A program made the translations under genes and the position numbers. The notes under the pieces are model-generated. The model was given only the letters and a program-made list of their open reading frames with translations, was not told the origin of the DNA and made no database searches. Below, in pieces: positions 34,026 through 41,635 of a DNA stretch of 55,908 bases. Every line of letters begins with the position of its first letter. The first letter of the stretch is position 1. Source of the stretch: Oscillospiraceae bacterium (lineage in GTDB: Bacteria > Bacillota > Clostridia > Oscillospirales > Oscillospiraceae); NCBI GenBank assembly GCA_009776445.1, contig WRNV01000006.1, positions 1-55,908 on the forward strand, given 5' to 3'.

Positions 34026-35092
34026 TGCCGTACCTTCCCTTTTTGCCTGTATACGAATACAAGGATATCGGCTACCGCCTGGTACAGATCCGTTGGAATC
34101 TCTTCTCCGACTTCGGAAAGCGCGTAAAGCGACTGCGCCAGGGGCGGGTTTTCTACTATCTCCACATTATGCTCAATGGCGGTTTCTTTGATTTTTTTAG
34201 CGACGTAGTCCTGCCCTTTTGCGATAACTACAGGCGCTTCGTCCGTACGCTCATCATACTTGAGCGCGACGGCGTAGTGCGTCGGGTTGGTGATTACTAC
34301 ATCGGCTTCCGGTACCCTTGTCATCATGCGCATAACGCTCATCTGGCGCTGCTTTGCCCTTATCTTTCCCTTTATCGCCGGATCCCCCTCAGTCATTTTG
34401 TATTCATCTCGAACCTCCTGTTTTGTCATTCGGAGGTCTTTTTCGTACTTCCACCACTGATAAAGAAAATCAGCGGAAGCGACGAACACCATGACGAGAC
34501 ACATTTTTAAAGCCATTATAAACGCTTTTTCCATGATCAGCAGAAACGTCCCGTATACGTTCCGTCCGATGTATCCGGGGAATTCTTCGACCAGTTTTCC
34601 GTACTCCGAATAAGCCACGTAACCGACAAGCCCGATTTTCATCAATGATTTCAGAAGGGTTATGATCGTTTTCGCCGAAAACATCCGTCGAAACCCGCTG
34701 ATTGGGCTTATCCGGTTAAGTTTCATCCCAAGTGTTTTCGTCGTGAACAGAAACCCAACCTGAACCAGATTTATCGCGATGCCTGCCAGCATTGAAGCGC
34801 CTAGCACCGGCAGTAACGTTACAAGCATATTCATCAACGCTCGCGAAAGTATGCCTTTGAGTTCATTAATATTCAAGCCACTGCTTGCGGGTACTAACGA
34901 ATGTGCGCCCAGATGTTCCCGGTAAACCGCCATTAGCTTCTCAGTATACGAAGGCCAGATTATCAGGAGCAACCCAAACATAACAAGACAACAAAATGTG
35001 GCGTTGACCTCGGCGCTTTGCCTCACCTGGCCCTTTTCTCTCGCGTCTTTGCGCTTTTTAGGCGTCGCTTTCTCAGTCTTTTCTCCGCTCAT
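34022..35092 (-). CDS. flhB: Flagellar export switch protein FlhB
   Basis: FlhB is the substrate-specificity switch of the export gate. The 356-residue protein has four membrane helices, then the autocleavage motif NPTH in DVVITNPTHYAVAL, followed by the FlhB-CC domain (VAKKIKETAIEHNVEIVENP). FliK triggers the switch. A short second copy of this C-terminal domain is encoded at 45556-45864. It follows fliR by 6 nt. Confidence 0.97.
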   Translation of the reverse strand: MSGEKTEKATPKKRKDAREKGQVRQSAEVNATFCCLVMFGLLLIIWPSYTEKLMAVYREHLGAHSLVPASSGLNINELKGILSRALMNMLVTLLPVLGASMLAGIAINLVQVGFLFTTKTLGMKLNRISPISGFRRMFSAKTIITLLKSLMKIGLVGYVAYSEYGKLVEEFPGYIGRNVYGTFLLIMEKAFIMALKMCLVMVFVASADFLYQWWKYEKDLRMTKQEVRDEYKMTEGDPAIKGKIRAKQRQMSVMRMMTRVPEADVVITNPTHYAVALKYDERTDEAPVVIAKGQDYVAKKIKETAIEHNVEIVENPPLAQSLYALSEVGEEIPTDLYQAVADILVFVYRQKGKVRQ

Positions 35093-35098
35093 CGCTTC

Positions 35099-35890
35099 TT
35101 ACGCCCCGTTAAACGTTGCAAACATATTCCCGATGCTATTGAACATTTCAGTAAATATCCTGCTGCTAAATCGCGCAAATACGGGTACCGTAAAGGAAAA
35201 AACAGCTAGCCCCGCAAGCATTTTAAGCGGTATACCGACTACAAACATATGTATCTGAGGGACTGCCCGCATCATGACGCCAAAGGCTATCTCAAGCGTC
35301 AGTCCCGACGCCAGGATTGGAAGAGCCATCATAACGCCAAGCAGAAATGCCCGCGTAAATATCTCAAGCGCCACAATTCCCATATTCGGCGATATAGCCA
35401 GCGTCCCAATTGGAATGCTCTCGATGGTAAGGCTAACCATGTCGATAAGCCTCAAATGCCCGTTTACTGTAAAAAATATAATAAGCAACATGATGTTTAG
35501 GATGTTCCCCATCATTGGTATTTGAGTGTTGTTTTGCATATCGTAGACGTTTACAATACCGAATCCGATTTGCATGTCTATAAGTTGTCCGGCAGTAAAG
35601 GAAGTTATCGAAAAAAATAAATTTGTTACAAACGCAAGCGCTATCCCCAGAAGCAATTCGCTTGCGCACACCAGAGCAAATCCTACCAAAGTCGTATATC
35701 CCAATTCGGCTGTTTGTGGGAATATGATAAAAAATAAATAAGTCACGGCTGCGACAAATCCGATTTTCGCAAGAGCCGGTATATTGAGCCGGCCAAAAAT
35801 CGGGGACGCAGTTATAAGCCCGCCGACTCTGAACAAAAGTAGGACGAAATAGTCCGCGCTTCCTAGAATTGCGTTTATCATCGTACCCAT
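35099..35890 (-). CDS. fliR: Flagellar export protein FliR
   Basis: FliR is one of the core FliPQR pore subunits. The 263-residue hydrophobic protein shows about six membrane segments and FliR-like features (YFVLLLFRVGGLITASPIFG at the N-terminus, GQLIDMQIGFGIVNVYDMQN in the middle). It lies between fliQ and flhB, as is standard. Confidence 0.95.
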   Translation of the reverse strand: MGTMINAILGSADYFVLLLFRVGGLITASPIFGRLNIPALAKIGFVAAVTYLFFIIFPQTAELGYTTLVGFALVCASELLLGIALAFVTNLFFSITSFTAGQLIDMQIGFGIVNVYDMQNNTQIPMMGNILNIMLLIIFFTVNGHLRLIDMVSLTIESIPIGTLAISPNMGIVALEIFTRAFLLGVMMALPILASGLTLEIAFGVMMRAVPQIHMFVVGIPLKMLAGLAVFSFTVPVFARFSSRIFTEMFNSIGNMFATFNGA

Positions 35891-35910
35891 CTACTCGCCC
35901 CTTTAACGCT

Positions 35911-36186
35911 TTATGACGCAATCATGTTGTTTATCGATTCAAATAACCTTGTCACAAAGCTATTGATCGTGCTGAATATAAACCCGCCAAACACCAGTAG
36001 CGAGAGCATCACGGCAACAATCTTCGGCACAAAAGCAAGCGTTTGCTCGTTAATTTGCGTAGTAGCTTGGAATATCGAGATAATCAGCCCGACGGCCATT
36101 GCGACGATTAGCACTGGCGCCGCGCAAATCACCACTGTGGTGACCGCCTGCGTGAGTATATCTATTACGACGCCCTGAGAGATCAT
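35911..36186 (-). CDS. fliQ: Flagellar export protein FliQ
   Basis: FliQ is a two-helix subunit of the FliPQR export pore. From ATG 36186 it is 91 residues (MISQGVVIDILTQAVTTVVI, then SIFQATTQINEQTLAFVPKI), the normal size. The frame opens further upstream at 36240, but TAGGAGGAG lies 6 nt before 36186. It is 11 nt after fliP and 20 nt before fliR. Confidence 0.95.
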   Translation of the reverse strand: MISQGVVIDILTQAVTTVVICAAPVLIVAMAVGLIISIFQATTQINEQTLAFVPKIVAVMLSLLVFGGFIFSTINSFVTRLFESINNMIAS

Positions 36187-36197
36187 GCAGTCTCCTC

Positions 36198-36863
36198 CTA
36201 ATAAAACGTCTTGACCAGTGAACCGATTATGAGCTGCCATCCATCCACCATCACAAACATAAGGACCTTAAACGGAAGAGAAATCATAGCCGGCGGGAGC
36301 ATCATCATACCCATTGCCATCAAGGTACTAGCGACAATCATATCTATTACAATAAAAGGAATGTATATAATAAATCCTATCCAGAAGGCGTGTTTGATCT
36401 CGCTTGTCAGAAACGCGGGGATCAGCACGCTGTTCGGTATCGACGCTTCGTCCTGATATTCCGTATCAGTTAAATCTGTAAAGAAATTCAAATCGCTGTC
36501 AAAAACTTGGTCAAACATAAAGTCTCGTGTCGGTTCCATCGCTTTTTCGATAAACTCGTCCTGGCTGATTTCCCCCTGCGTAAACGGAGTGTAGGCGTCG
36601 TCATAAACTCTGGTAAATACGGGATGCATCACGAAAAAAGTCAGAAATAGCGCAAGCCCGATGAGAACCTGGTTCGGTGGCGTCTGCTGCATACCCAGCG
36701 CGTTGCGGGTAAATGACAAAACGATCAATATCCGGGTAAAACCCGTCAGCATGAGGATTATTGACGGCAAGAGCGTAAGGACAGTGAGTAATACTATTAT
36801 ATCTACCGTCTGGGTGTTTTCTCCGAAGAGCGTTGATACGATGTCTCCAAGCGTTCCTGTCAT
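36198..36863 (-). CDS. fliP: Flagellar export protein FliP
   Basis: FliP builds most of the export pore. The 221-residue protein has the family motifs SFTRNALGMQQTPPNQVLIG and FVMHPVFTRVY at the N-terminal half, and MGMMMLPPAMISLPFKVLMF near the C-terminus. It lacks the cleavable signal peptide of E. coli FliP (245 residues); the first helix begins near residue 20. Its start overlaps the fliO stop by 4 nt. Confidence 0.96.
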   Translation of the reverse strand: MTGTLGDIVSTLFGENTQTVDIIVLLTVLTLLPSIILMLTGFTRILIVLSFTRNALGMQQTPPNQVLIGLALFLTFFVMHPVFTRVYDDAYTPFTQGEISQDEFIEKAMEPTRDFMFDQVFDSDLNFFTDLTDTEYQDEASIPNSVLIPAFLTSEIKHAFWIGFIIYIPFIVIDMIVASTLMAMGMMMLPPAMISLPFKVLMFVMVDGWQLIIGSLVKTFY

Positions 36864-37408
36864 TCTTTTCCCTCCGGGCTGACATACGCCGGATCGCCGG
36901 CGATGCCCCCCATCCTCCCGTCAGCTTGAACTCGGTCAGGTTGCCCGGCCCCGTCTGTTTCGGCGGCTTTTCTCATGCTATCCGCAAATCCCTCCCCGCC
37001 CTCGCGCTCGCGTTCGCTGTTTCCACGCCGCCGCGTCGAGTTTCTCAGAAATGAGGCGAGCTTTTTTACAATTTGGTCGGCAATCCTAACTCCGGGCGTC
37101 ATGCGAAATGCCAAAGTTTCGCGGTTTTCCTCCTGGTTTTCAGCAAATTCCAACGCGTTAAGCGTATCGATGAGCGTCATTGATTGATTCGTCACACCTA
37201 CGACATAGACCTTTCCGGCTATCTCGACAATGCAGAAGCTCTTGTCCTTCGAGATAGCGAAACGGTCTATAAGGTTGATGTTCTTATTTCTCAGCTTGCC
37301 GCGACCTCGCCCCGACGCTTTTACACTGATAAACCACGTCGCGTAATAAGCGGCTACGATTATTAAGACAATTCCGCCTAAACTAAGAGTTACTTGTAAA
37401 GGATCCAT
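36860..37408 (-). CDS. fliO: Flagellar protein FliO (FliZ-type)
   Basis: FliO helps assemble the FliP ring. The 182-residue protein has one N-terminal membrane helix (LSLGGIVLIIVAAYYATWFI), a conserved cytoplasmic beta domain (KNINLIDRFAISKDKSFCIV, EIAGKVYVVGVTNQSMTLID) and a charged low-complexity tail with Arg and Gly. It is unusual in directly following fliE (14-nt gap): in most Firmicutes the fliF-fliY block separates the two. Confidence 0.9.
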   Translation of the reverse strand: MDPLQVTLSLGGIVLIIVAAYYATWFISVKASGRGRGKLRNKNINLIDRFAISKDKSFCIVEIAGKVYVVGVTNQSMTLIDTLNALEFAENQEENRETLAFRMTPGVRIADQIVKKLASFLRNSTRRRGNSEREREGGEGFADSMRKAAETDGAGQPDRVQADGRMGGIAGDPAYVSPEGKE

Positions 37409-37422
37409 CCGCTACTCCTTGT

Positions 37423-37743
37423 TTACACTTGCATCCGCATTATCTCATTATACGCGTCGATCACTTTGTTTCTTAACTGCAGCGCCAGATTCAGCGAGAG
37501 TTCCGCTTTTTGAGCGTCCAGTAGCAAACCTGACAGATCATCGCTGTTTCCGACGAGCAGCTCAAGCGCCGACGCTTTGTCGGCTTTATCGGCTAGCCCC
37601 GCCGTTGTGAAGGCTTCGCTAAGTATGTTAGCGAAACTGTCCGGCGACCCATCCGTATCCAAGATGTACTTTGAACTTAATGGTGTCGCCTCAGTTGGCG
37701 AAAGTATATTTACCAAATCTGATGAAAGTGGGGTTAAGTTCAT
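37423..37743 (-). CDS. fliE: Flagellar MS-ring-rod junction protein FliE
   Basis: FliE joins the MS-ring to the proximal rod. The 106-residue protein ends with the family C-terminus (LSLNLALQLRNKVIDAYNEI, then MRMQV). The N-terminal half is variable. It follows flgC by 18 nt and is followed by fliO rather than fliF. Confidence 0.93.
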   Translation of the reverse strand: MNLTPLSSDLVNILSPTEATPLSSKYILDTDGSPDSFANILSEAFTTAGLADKADKASALELLVGNSDDLSGLLLDAQKAELSLNLALQLRNKVIDAYNEIMRMQV

Positions 37744-37761
37744 ATAAATCTCCTTAAGATA

Positions 37762-38196
37762 CTATTTCCCGAGTTCAAACGTCTTTAACGCCATATCTTT
37801 AAACGCGTTGAGCGCTGTGATGTTCGCCTCGTATGCCCGGTAAGCGGACATCATATCCACCATTTCCTGGACAACCTCTACGTTTGGCATCCGTACATAT
37901 CCGTTTTCGTCCGCATCAGGGTGGGAGGGATTATAGTCGTACTTAAATTCCGACATATCCGTTCCTATCTCCAACACCCGCACGCCGCCGGACGTCATTT
38001 TTGGCTTGTTGAAGAATTCCGCGAATGCCGTATCATTTGTTTTTTCCTGGAACACCACGTACTTTCTACGGTATGGCTCACCGCTGGAAGTCCGTGTCGT
38101 ATTGCTGTTGGCTATGTTTTCAGTTATGACTTCCATGCGTAATCTTGTCGCCGTCAGCGCGGACCCACTGATGCTCATAGAATCGAGAAATGACAT
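37762..38196 (-). CDS. flgC: Proximal rod protein FlgC
   Basis: FlgC is a proximal rod subunit. The 144-residue protein has SFLDSMSISGSALTATRLRM and ENIANSNTTRTSSGEPYRRK at the N-terminus and PNVEVVQEMVDMMSAYRAYE at the C-terminus. GTG 38208 could also start the frame, but ATG 38196 is preceded by AAGGAAGG at suitable distance. It lies between flgB and fliE. Confidence 0.95.
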   Translation of the reverse strand: MSFLDSMSISGSALTATRLRMEVITENIANSNTTRTSSGEPYRRKYVVFQEKTNDTAFAEFFNKPKMTSGGVRVLEIGTDMSEFKYDYNPSHPDADENGYVRMPNVEVVQEMVDMMSAYRAYEANITALNAFKDMALKTFELGK

Positions 38197-38204
38197 GTTA
38201 TCGA

Positions 38205-38612
38205 TCACCTTCCTTCAGATATAGCGGCGCTCAGCCTTCTGATCTCGCTGTTTAGTTTTTCCATCAATGTGTTATAATACAGGCTGTTTTGAGCCATCTT
38301 AATATTTTCAGATTCAATATCCACATTGTTCCCGTCCATTCTCATAGACAGATCTTCGCGTTTGGTTATCCGGGTTTCAAAAGTCGGCGTTTCGCCTACG
38401 CCAATATCTATGTGCTTCGGATGCGTCTTCACTCCCTTAAATCCGTTGTTTTGCTTCGAGCGTTCCAAATGCGCGCTAAACTCCACGTCAGACGCTTTGA
38501 AACCTGGCGTTTCTACGTTCGCTATATTGTTTCGTATCACCGTGTTTCTTACCCACGCCGCTGACAATCCATTTTGAATGACGTCGAGCGGCATAAACAT
38601 TTTATCCCACAT
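38205..38612 (-). CDS. flgB: Proximal rod protein FlgB
   Basis: FlgB is the most proximal rod subunit. The 135-residue protein shows AAWVRNTVIRNNIANVETPG then FKASDVEF at the N-terminus and NMKIAQNSLYYN-like sequence near the end (here IKMAQNSLYYNTLMEKLNSE). First gene of the fla operon, 69 nt behind the sigma-A promoter. Confidence 0.95.
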   Translation of the reverse strand: MWDKMFMPLDVIQNGLSAAWVRNTVIRNNIANVETPGFKASDVEFSAHLERSKQNNGFKGVKTHPKHIDIGVGETPTFETRITKREDLSMRMDGNNVDIESENIKMAQNSLYYNTLMEKLNSEIRRLSAAISEGR

Positions 38613-38680
38613 AGCAAACCCCTTCTTTAGTGATCAAAGCTAGCTGTGTATAGTCTCCAGTCAATCCCATTTCTCCAGAA

Positions 38681-38709
38681 AGTATATCACGGCCAGCGTA
38701 ATATGTCTA
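38681..38709 (-). promoter_or_regulatory. Sigma-A promoter of the flgB-sigD operon
   Basis: Minus strand: TAGACA (38709-38704), 17-nt spacer, TATACT (38686-38681), with an A-tract immediately upstream like an UP element. Predicted start near 38674, about 60 nt before flgB. Confidence 0.7.
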
Positions 38710-38743
38710 TTATTTTGATGATTTTTTTTACATTATTATCAAT

Positions 38744-39556
38744 TCATACAACTCTTTGGTATATTGCCGGGGCGATTTGTTTGAAGTTCCCACTGATTCC
38801 ACCAAGCGTTTCGCTCAGCCCAATAAATAAGTATCCCCCTATCTCCAAAGCGTCATGAAACCTCTTGGCAAGGGCGGCTTTCGTTGGGGTATCAAAATAA
38901 ATCATTACATTTCGACAAAAAATAATATGGAACTTTTTCCGAAACCTGGTGAATTCTCCCATTAAGTTAAATTGGCTGAACACTACTTCCTTAGCCATTA
39001 TATCTTTGACCCTATACTCAGCCGGGCCGATCTTAGTGAAGTATTTGTCTTTCCATGATTTGGACAGGTTATCGAAGTGTTCTTCCGGATAGATGCCGTT
39101 CCTTGCTATCTCAAGAACTTTTATGGAGATATCCGTAGCCAGCACAGTAGTGTCCCACTCCGCTTTCTTTAACCCAAACCATTCGTTGAGAACCATCACA
39201 GTTGTGTACGCCTCCTCACCGGAGGCACAACCTGCGCTCCAAATTCTCAGGTCGCGGTCGTTGATTTTTGACGTCCACTGGGGCAGCGCAACTTCCTGCA
39301 TGAACTTATAATGCGCTTCTTCGCGCATGAAGTAGGTGTAGTTTGTGGTCAGTTTTGTCATCAGCGTATTGATTTTCGCGCCGCTTTTATCGCTTAGGGC
39401 ATCATTTATATACTCGTGGAAGTTTTGATACCCTTGCTGGTTAATCAAGCTTGACAGGCGTCCTTCTATTAATGCCTTCTTTTTTTCGAGATTAACGCCA
39501 AAATTTGTTTTTACATAGTCGCGGAGCCTGAAAAAATCCTGGTCTTCAATATGCAT
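38744..39556 (-). CDS. cheR: Chemotaxis receptor methyltransferase CheR
   Basis: CheR methylates receptor glutamates with SAM for adaptation. The 270-residue protein has the helical CheR_N domain (FFRLRDYVKTNFGVNLEKKK) and the methyltransferase domain with WSAGCASGEEAYTTVMVL (SAM motif I) and FCRNVMIYFDTPTKAALAKR. ATG 39556 with GGAGAG is preferred over the longer frame from 39607, which would overlap cheW. No cheB is present in the window to reverse the reaction. Confidence 0.95.
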   Translation of the reverse strand: MHIEDQDFFRLRDYVKTNFGVNLEKKKALIEGRLSSLINQQGYQNFHEYINDALSDKSGAKINTLMTKLTTNYTYFMREEAHYKFMQEVALPQWTSKINDRDLRIWSAGCASGEEAYTTVMVLNEWFGLKKAEWDTTVLATDISIKVLEIARNGIYPEEHFDNLSKSWKDKYFTKIGPAEYRVKDIMAKEVVFSQFNLMGEFTRFRKKFHIIFCRNVMIYFDTPTKAALAKRFHDALEIGGYLFIGLSETLGGISGNFKQIAPAIYQRVV

Positions 39557-39578
39557 AGTTTGCTCTCCAATCAGCGCC

Positions 39579-40082
39579 TTACTTCGAACTATCCACATAC
39601 ACTTCAAAAACTTTATACACGTCGATCAGTTGTTTGACTTCTTGATCAGTTATACCAACAGCCTTAATAAAGTGGTTCTTCATGGGGTTGCCAGTCGTCT
39701 TTGGGGGATCCTGCAAATTTTCGTCACCAATGTTTGAGACGTCCTGCACTCCGTCTACAAGTATACCAACGCTCATATCATCCATACTAAGTACGATAAT
39801 ACAGGTCTTATCGGTATACACGATCTCGCCATGGCCAAAACGCATCCCCATATCGATCACCGGCACTACCGTACCGCGCAGATTGATAATTCCCTTTACG
39901 TATGTATGGGTATGGGGAACCAGCGTTATCTCCTGGACGCTAATTATTTCCACCACATAACTGATTTCAATGCCATATCCTACGTCGCCAACAAGAAAAG
40001 TCAGATACTTCCCTTGCATTACATCTTCCGGCGCTAAATCGATATCCGTTATATCCTGTGTCCTGTTCATTACGCTTTGCAT
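39579..40082 (-). CDS. cheW: Chemotaxis coupling protein CheW
   Basis: CheW links receptors to CheA. The protein is one CheW domain (KYLTFLVGDVGYGIEISYVV, GIINLRGTVVPVIDMGMRFG). ATG 40094 and ATG 40082 are both possible; the latter (167 residues) has GGTGA upstream and is slightly favoured. It precedes cheR by 22 nt. Repeat copy D lies between yaaR and this gene. Confidence 0.94.
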   Translation of the reverse strand: MQSVMNRTQDITDIDLAPEDVMQGKYLTFLVGDVGYGIEISYVVEIISVQEITLVPHTHTYVKGIINLRGTVVPVIDMGMRFGHGEIVYTDKTCIIVLSMDDMSVGILVDGVQDVSNIGDENLQDPPKTTGNPMKNHFIKAVGITDQEVKQLIDVYKVFEVYVDSSK

Positions 40083-40122
40083 ATTATTCACCATCCTATC
40101 AATTTTTCATAATTACATCACA

Positions 40123-40259
40123 ACTGTTCAGAGGGTATCCAAAATCTCGCAATGGTTACAGGCTCCGCACACAAGTTTTGGTGAGTAGTACAGGTTTTCA
40201 CCGCTGTACCAGTGCGTTGACTGTAACCAACCTGTGGTTTTGGATGCCAACTGAACAGT
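40123..40259. repeat. Palindromic MITE-like element, copy D, with perfect 11-bp target duplication
   Basis: 137 bp: ACTGTTCAGAGGGTATCC to GGATGCCAACTGAACAGT, with nested arms GGTTACAG/CTGTAACC, CGCAC/GTGCG and GTACAG/CTGTAC. ATTACATCACA flanks it at 40112-40122 and 40263-40273, the right copy after 3 extra nt. The right copy contains the yaaR stop codon. Confidence 0.92.
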
Positions 40260-40268
40260 GTCATTACA

Positions 40269-40730
40269 TCACATCATCAAATCCATCAAAAGCCCTCTGA
40301 TGTCGTCGACCCTATTTAGTATTTCAATTCTATCCGCATGATCCTTCATTACTTCCCTTCCGAGTTTGTGAAGCTTATCATCAATAACGCGCACTGTAGC
40401 TATATAGCGGTGCCTACCTCGCGACGCGTATGCGTCCTCTCTGCGAAACGAATAACCATTGCTGACTATTTCCCCGATGAATTCCTGTATTAAGCGCCGA
40501 TATTTTTGATATTCTTTGACGTCTACCCTATCAGTAAGCCGCTCGCCTTGCTCATCGATGGCTTTTTTCATCTCTTGTATGCGGGCTGCGTACATTTCCT
40601 TCGACAAATCAGTCAAAGCCCTGCGAAAAGTCGTCGGTTCAACCGCCTTTATCCCTTGTTCATTTGTCCCTCTTCCAGAGAACCAGCTTGATTCCGCCCT
40701 TTTAACATTGGAAGATACTTTCACGCTCAT
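40269..40730 (-). CDS. YaaR family (DUF327) protein
   Basis: A 153-residue helical protein of the YaaR family, common in Firmicutes and often located in flagellar loci; function unknown. Recognisable parts are FRRALTDLSKEMYAARIQEM and RLIQEFIGEIVSNGYSFRRE, with VIDDKLHKLGREVM. It follows the FliT/FlgN-like gene by 7 nt. Repeat copy D inserted at its stop codon. Confidence 0.85.
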   Translation of the reverse strand: MSVKVSSNVKRAESSWFSGRGTNEQGIKAVEPTTFRRALTDLSKEMYAARIQEMKKAIDEQGERLTDRVDVKEYQKYRRLIQEFIGEIVSNGYSFRREDAYASRGRHRYIATVRVIDDKLHKLGREVMKDHADRIEILNRVDDIRGLLMDLMM

Positions 40731-40737
40731 GTCGTCC

Positions 40738-41196
40738 TCACAAACTTCTATCGAACAACTCCGGATCGTTCGGCATATCCAGGGTGTACAGTTCCAGACT
40801 TTTTCGGATCAGATTAAGCCGCCCTGCCCGCTTGGCATAGTTCCCTGCCTTCTCTTTTGCCGCTTCCCCGTTTTGCGCGTTTTGCTCAGTACACCCAGTT
40901 ATCAAATCCTGCCTACGCGCCGCCGCTTCCTCGATCGCATCGATCTTTCCCTTGCCCTCGATATCCGCCAACAACGCGTAAGATTGCATCAGGATATCTG
41001 ATTCCTGATGCAATCCGTTTATTCTATCTATGAGTTCCAGTCTTCTGTCAAGCGAACCGCCAAACGTATCTACGTCATCCTGAGCGATCATTTCAGACTG
41101 TTTCCCAGTCAACTCGTACATCTCGACAAATAATTCAATTTCTTGCCCGAGCAACTCCAACAGCCGTGTTTCCTGATCCTGTGAAAAACCGTTCAT
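40738..41196 (-). CDS. FliT/FlgN-like flagellar chaperone
   Basis: A 152-residue helical, acidic protein (RLLELLGQEIELFVEMYELT, RRLELIDRINGLHQESDILM) in the position of fliT directly after fliS. FliT-type proteins chaperone FliD, encoded two genes upstream. The frame opens at 41253, but ATG 41196 overlaps the fliS stop (ATGA) and is favoured. Sequence similarity is weak, so the role rests mainly on context. Confidence 0.65.
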   Translation of the reverse strand: MNGFSQDQETRLLELLGQEIELFVEMYELTGKQSEMIAQDDVDTFGGSLDRRLELIDRINGLHQESDILMQSYALLADIEGKGKIDAIEEAAARRQDLITGCTEQNAQNGEAAKEKAGNYAKRAGRLNLIRKSLELYTLDMPNDPELFDRSL

Positions 41197-41606
41197 GCCT
41201 GATTCTCGCTCAAATTCACGCTTCCCTTGTTTGTCGAACATATCTCTTTCCATACTTCCCTGATATTGTCAACCATTTCAATAATTAGAACCAGTGGCTC
41301 TACGTCTTTATTTATATTCGCTTCCTGGAGTTTTCTTAGCATAAACTCATACATTTTTAGTAGCTCTTCCGATATACCGTAGTTCATATCCAAGCTATTT
41401 ATAAGTTCCGACACTATATCCTGCGCTTTCATAAGATGATTATGCGCTCTAGCGATATTTTTCTTCTCAATGTCCCTACGGCCTAAGATTATATTCTTTT
41501 TCAACGCGTCGTATAGCATCATGATCAAGTCCCCGGAGCTGGCAGTCAATACATCCTGGCGGCGGTACGCCTCCTGCGGACTCGAAGTAATAACCATTTG
41601 CTGCAT
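41193..41606 (-). CDS. fliS: Flagellin export chaperone FliS
   Basis: FliS binds the flagellin C-terminus and prevents early polymerisation. The 137-residue protein has the family signature ASSGDLIMMLYDALKKNIIL and ARAHNHLMKAQDIVSELINS. Start ATG 41606 lies after AGAGGA; the frame from 41669 would overlap fliD too far. Although flagellin is absent from the window, FliS, FliW and CsrA indicate one elsewhere. Confidence 0.94.
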   Translation of the reverse strand: MQQMVITSSPQEAYRRQDVLTASSGDLIMMLYDALKKNIILGRRDIEKKNIARAHNHLMKAQDIVSELINSLDMNYGISEELLKMYEFMLRKLQEANINKDVEPLVLIIEMVDNIREVWKEICSTNKGSVNLSENQA

Positions 41607-41635
41607 ATAATACTGTCCTCTTAAGTGAAAATGTC

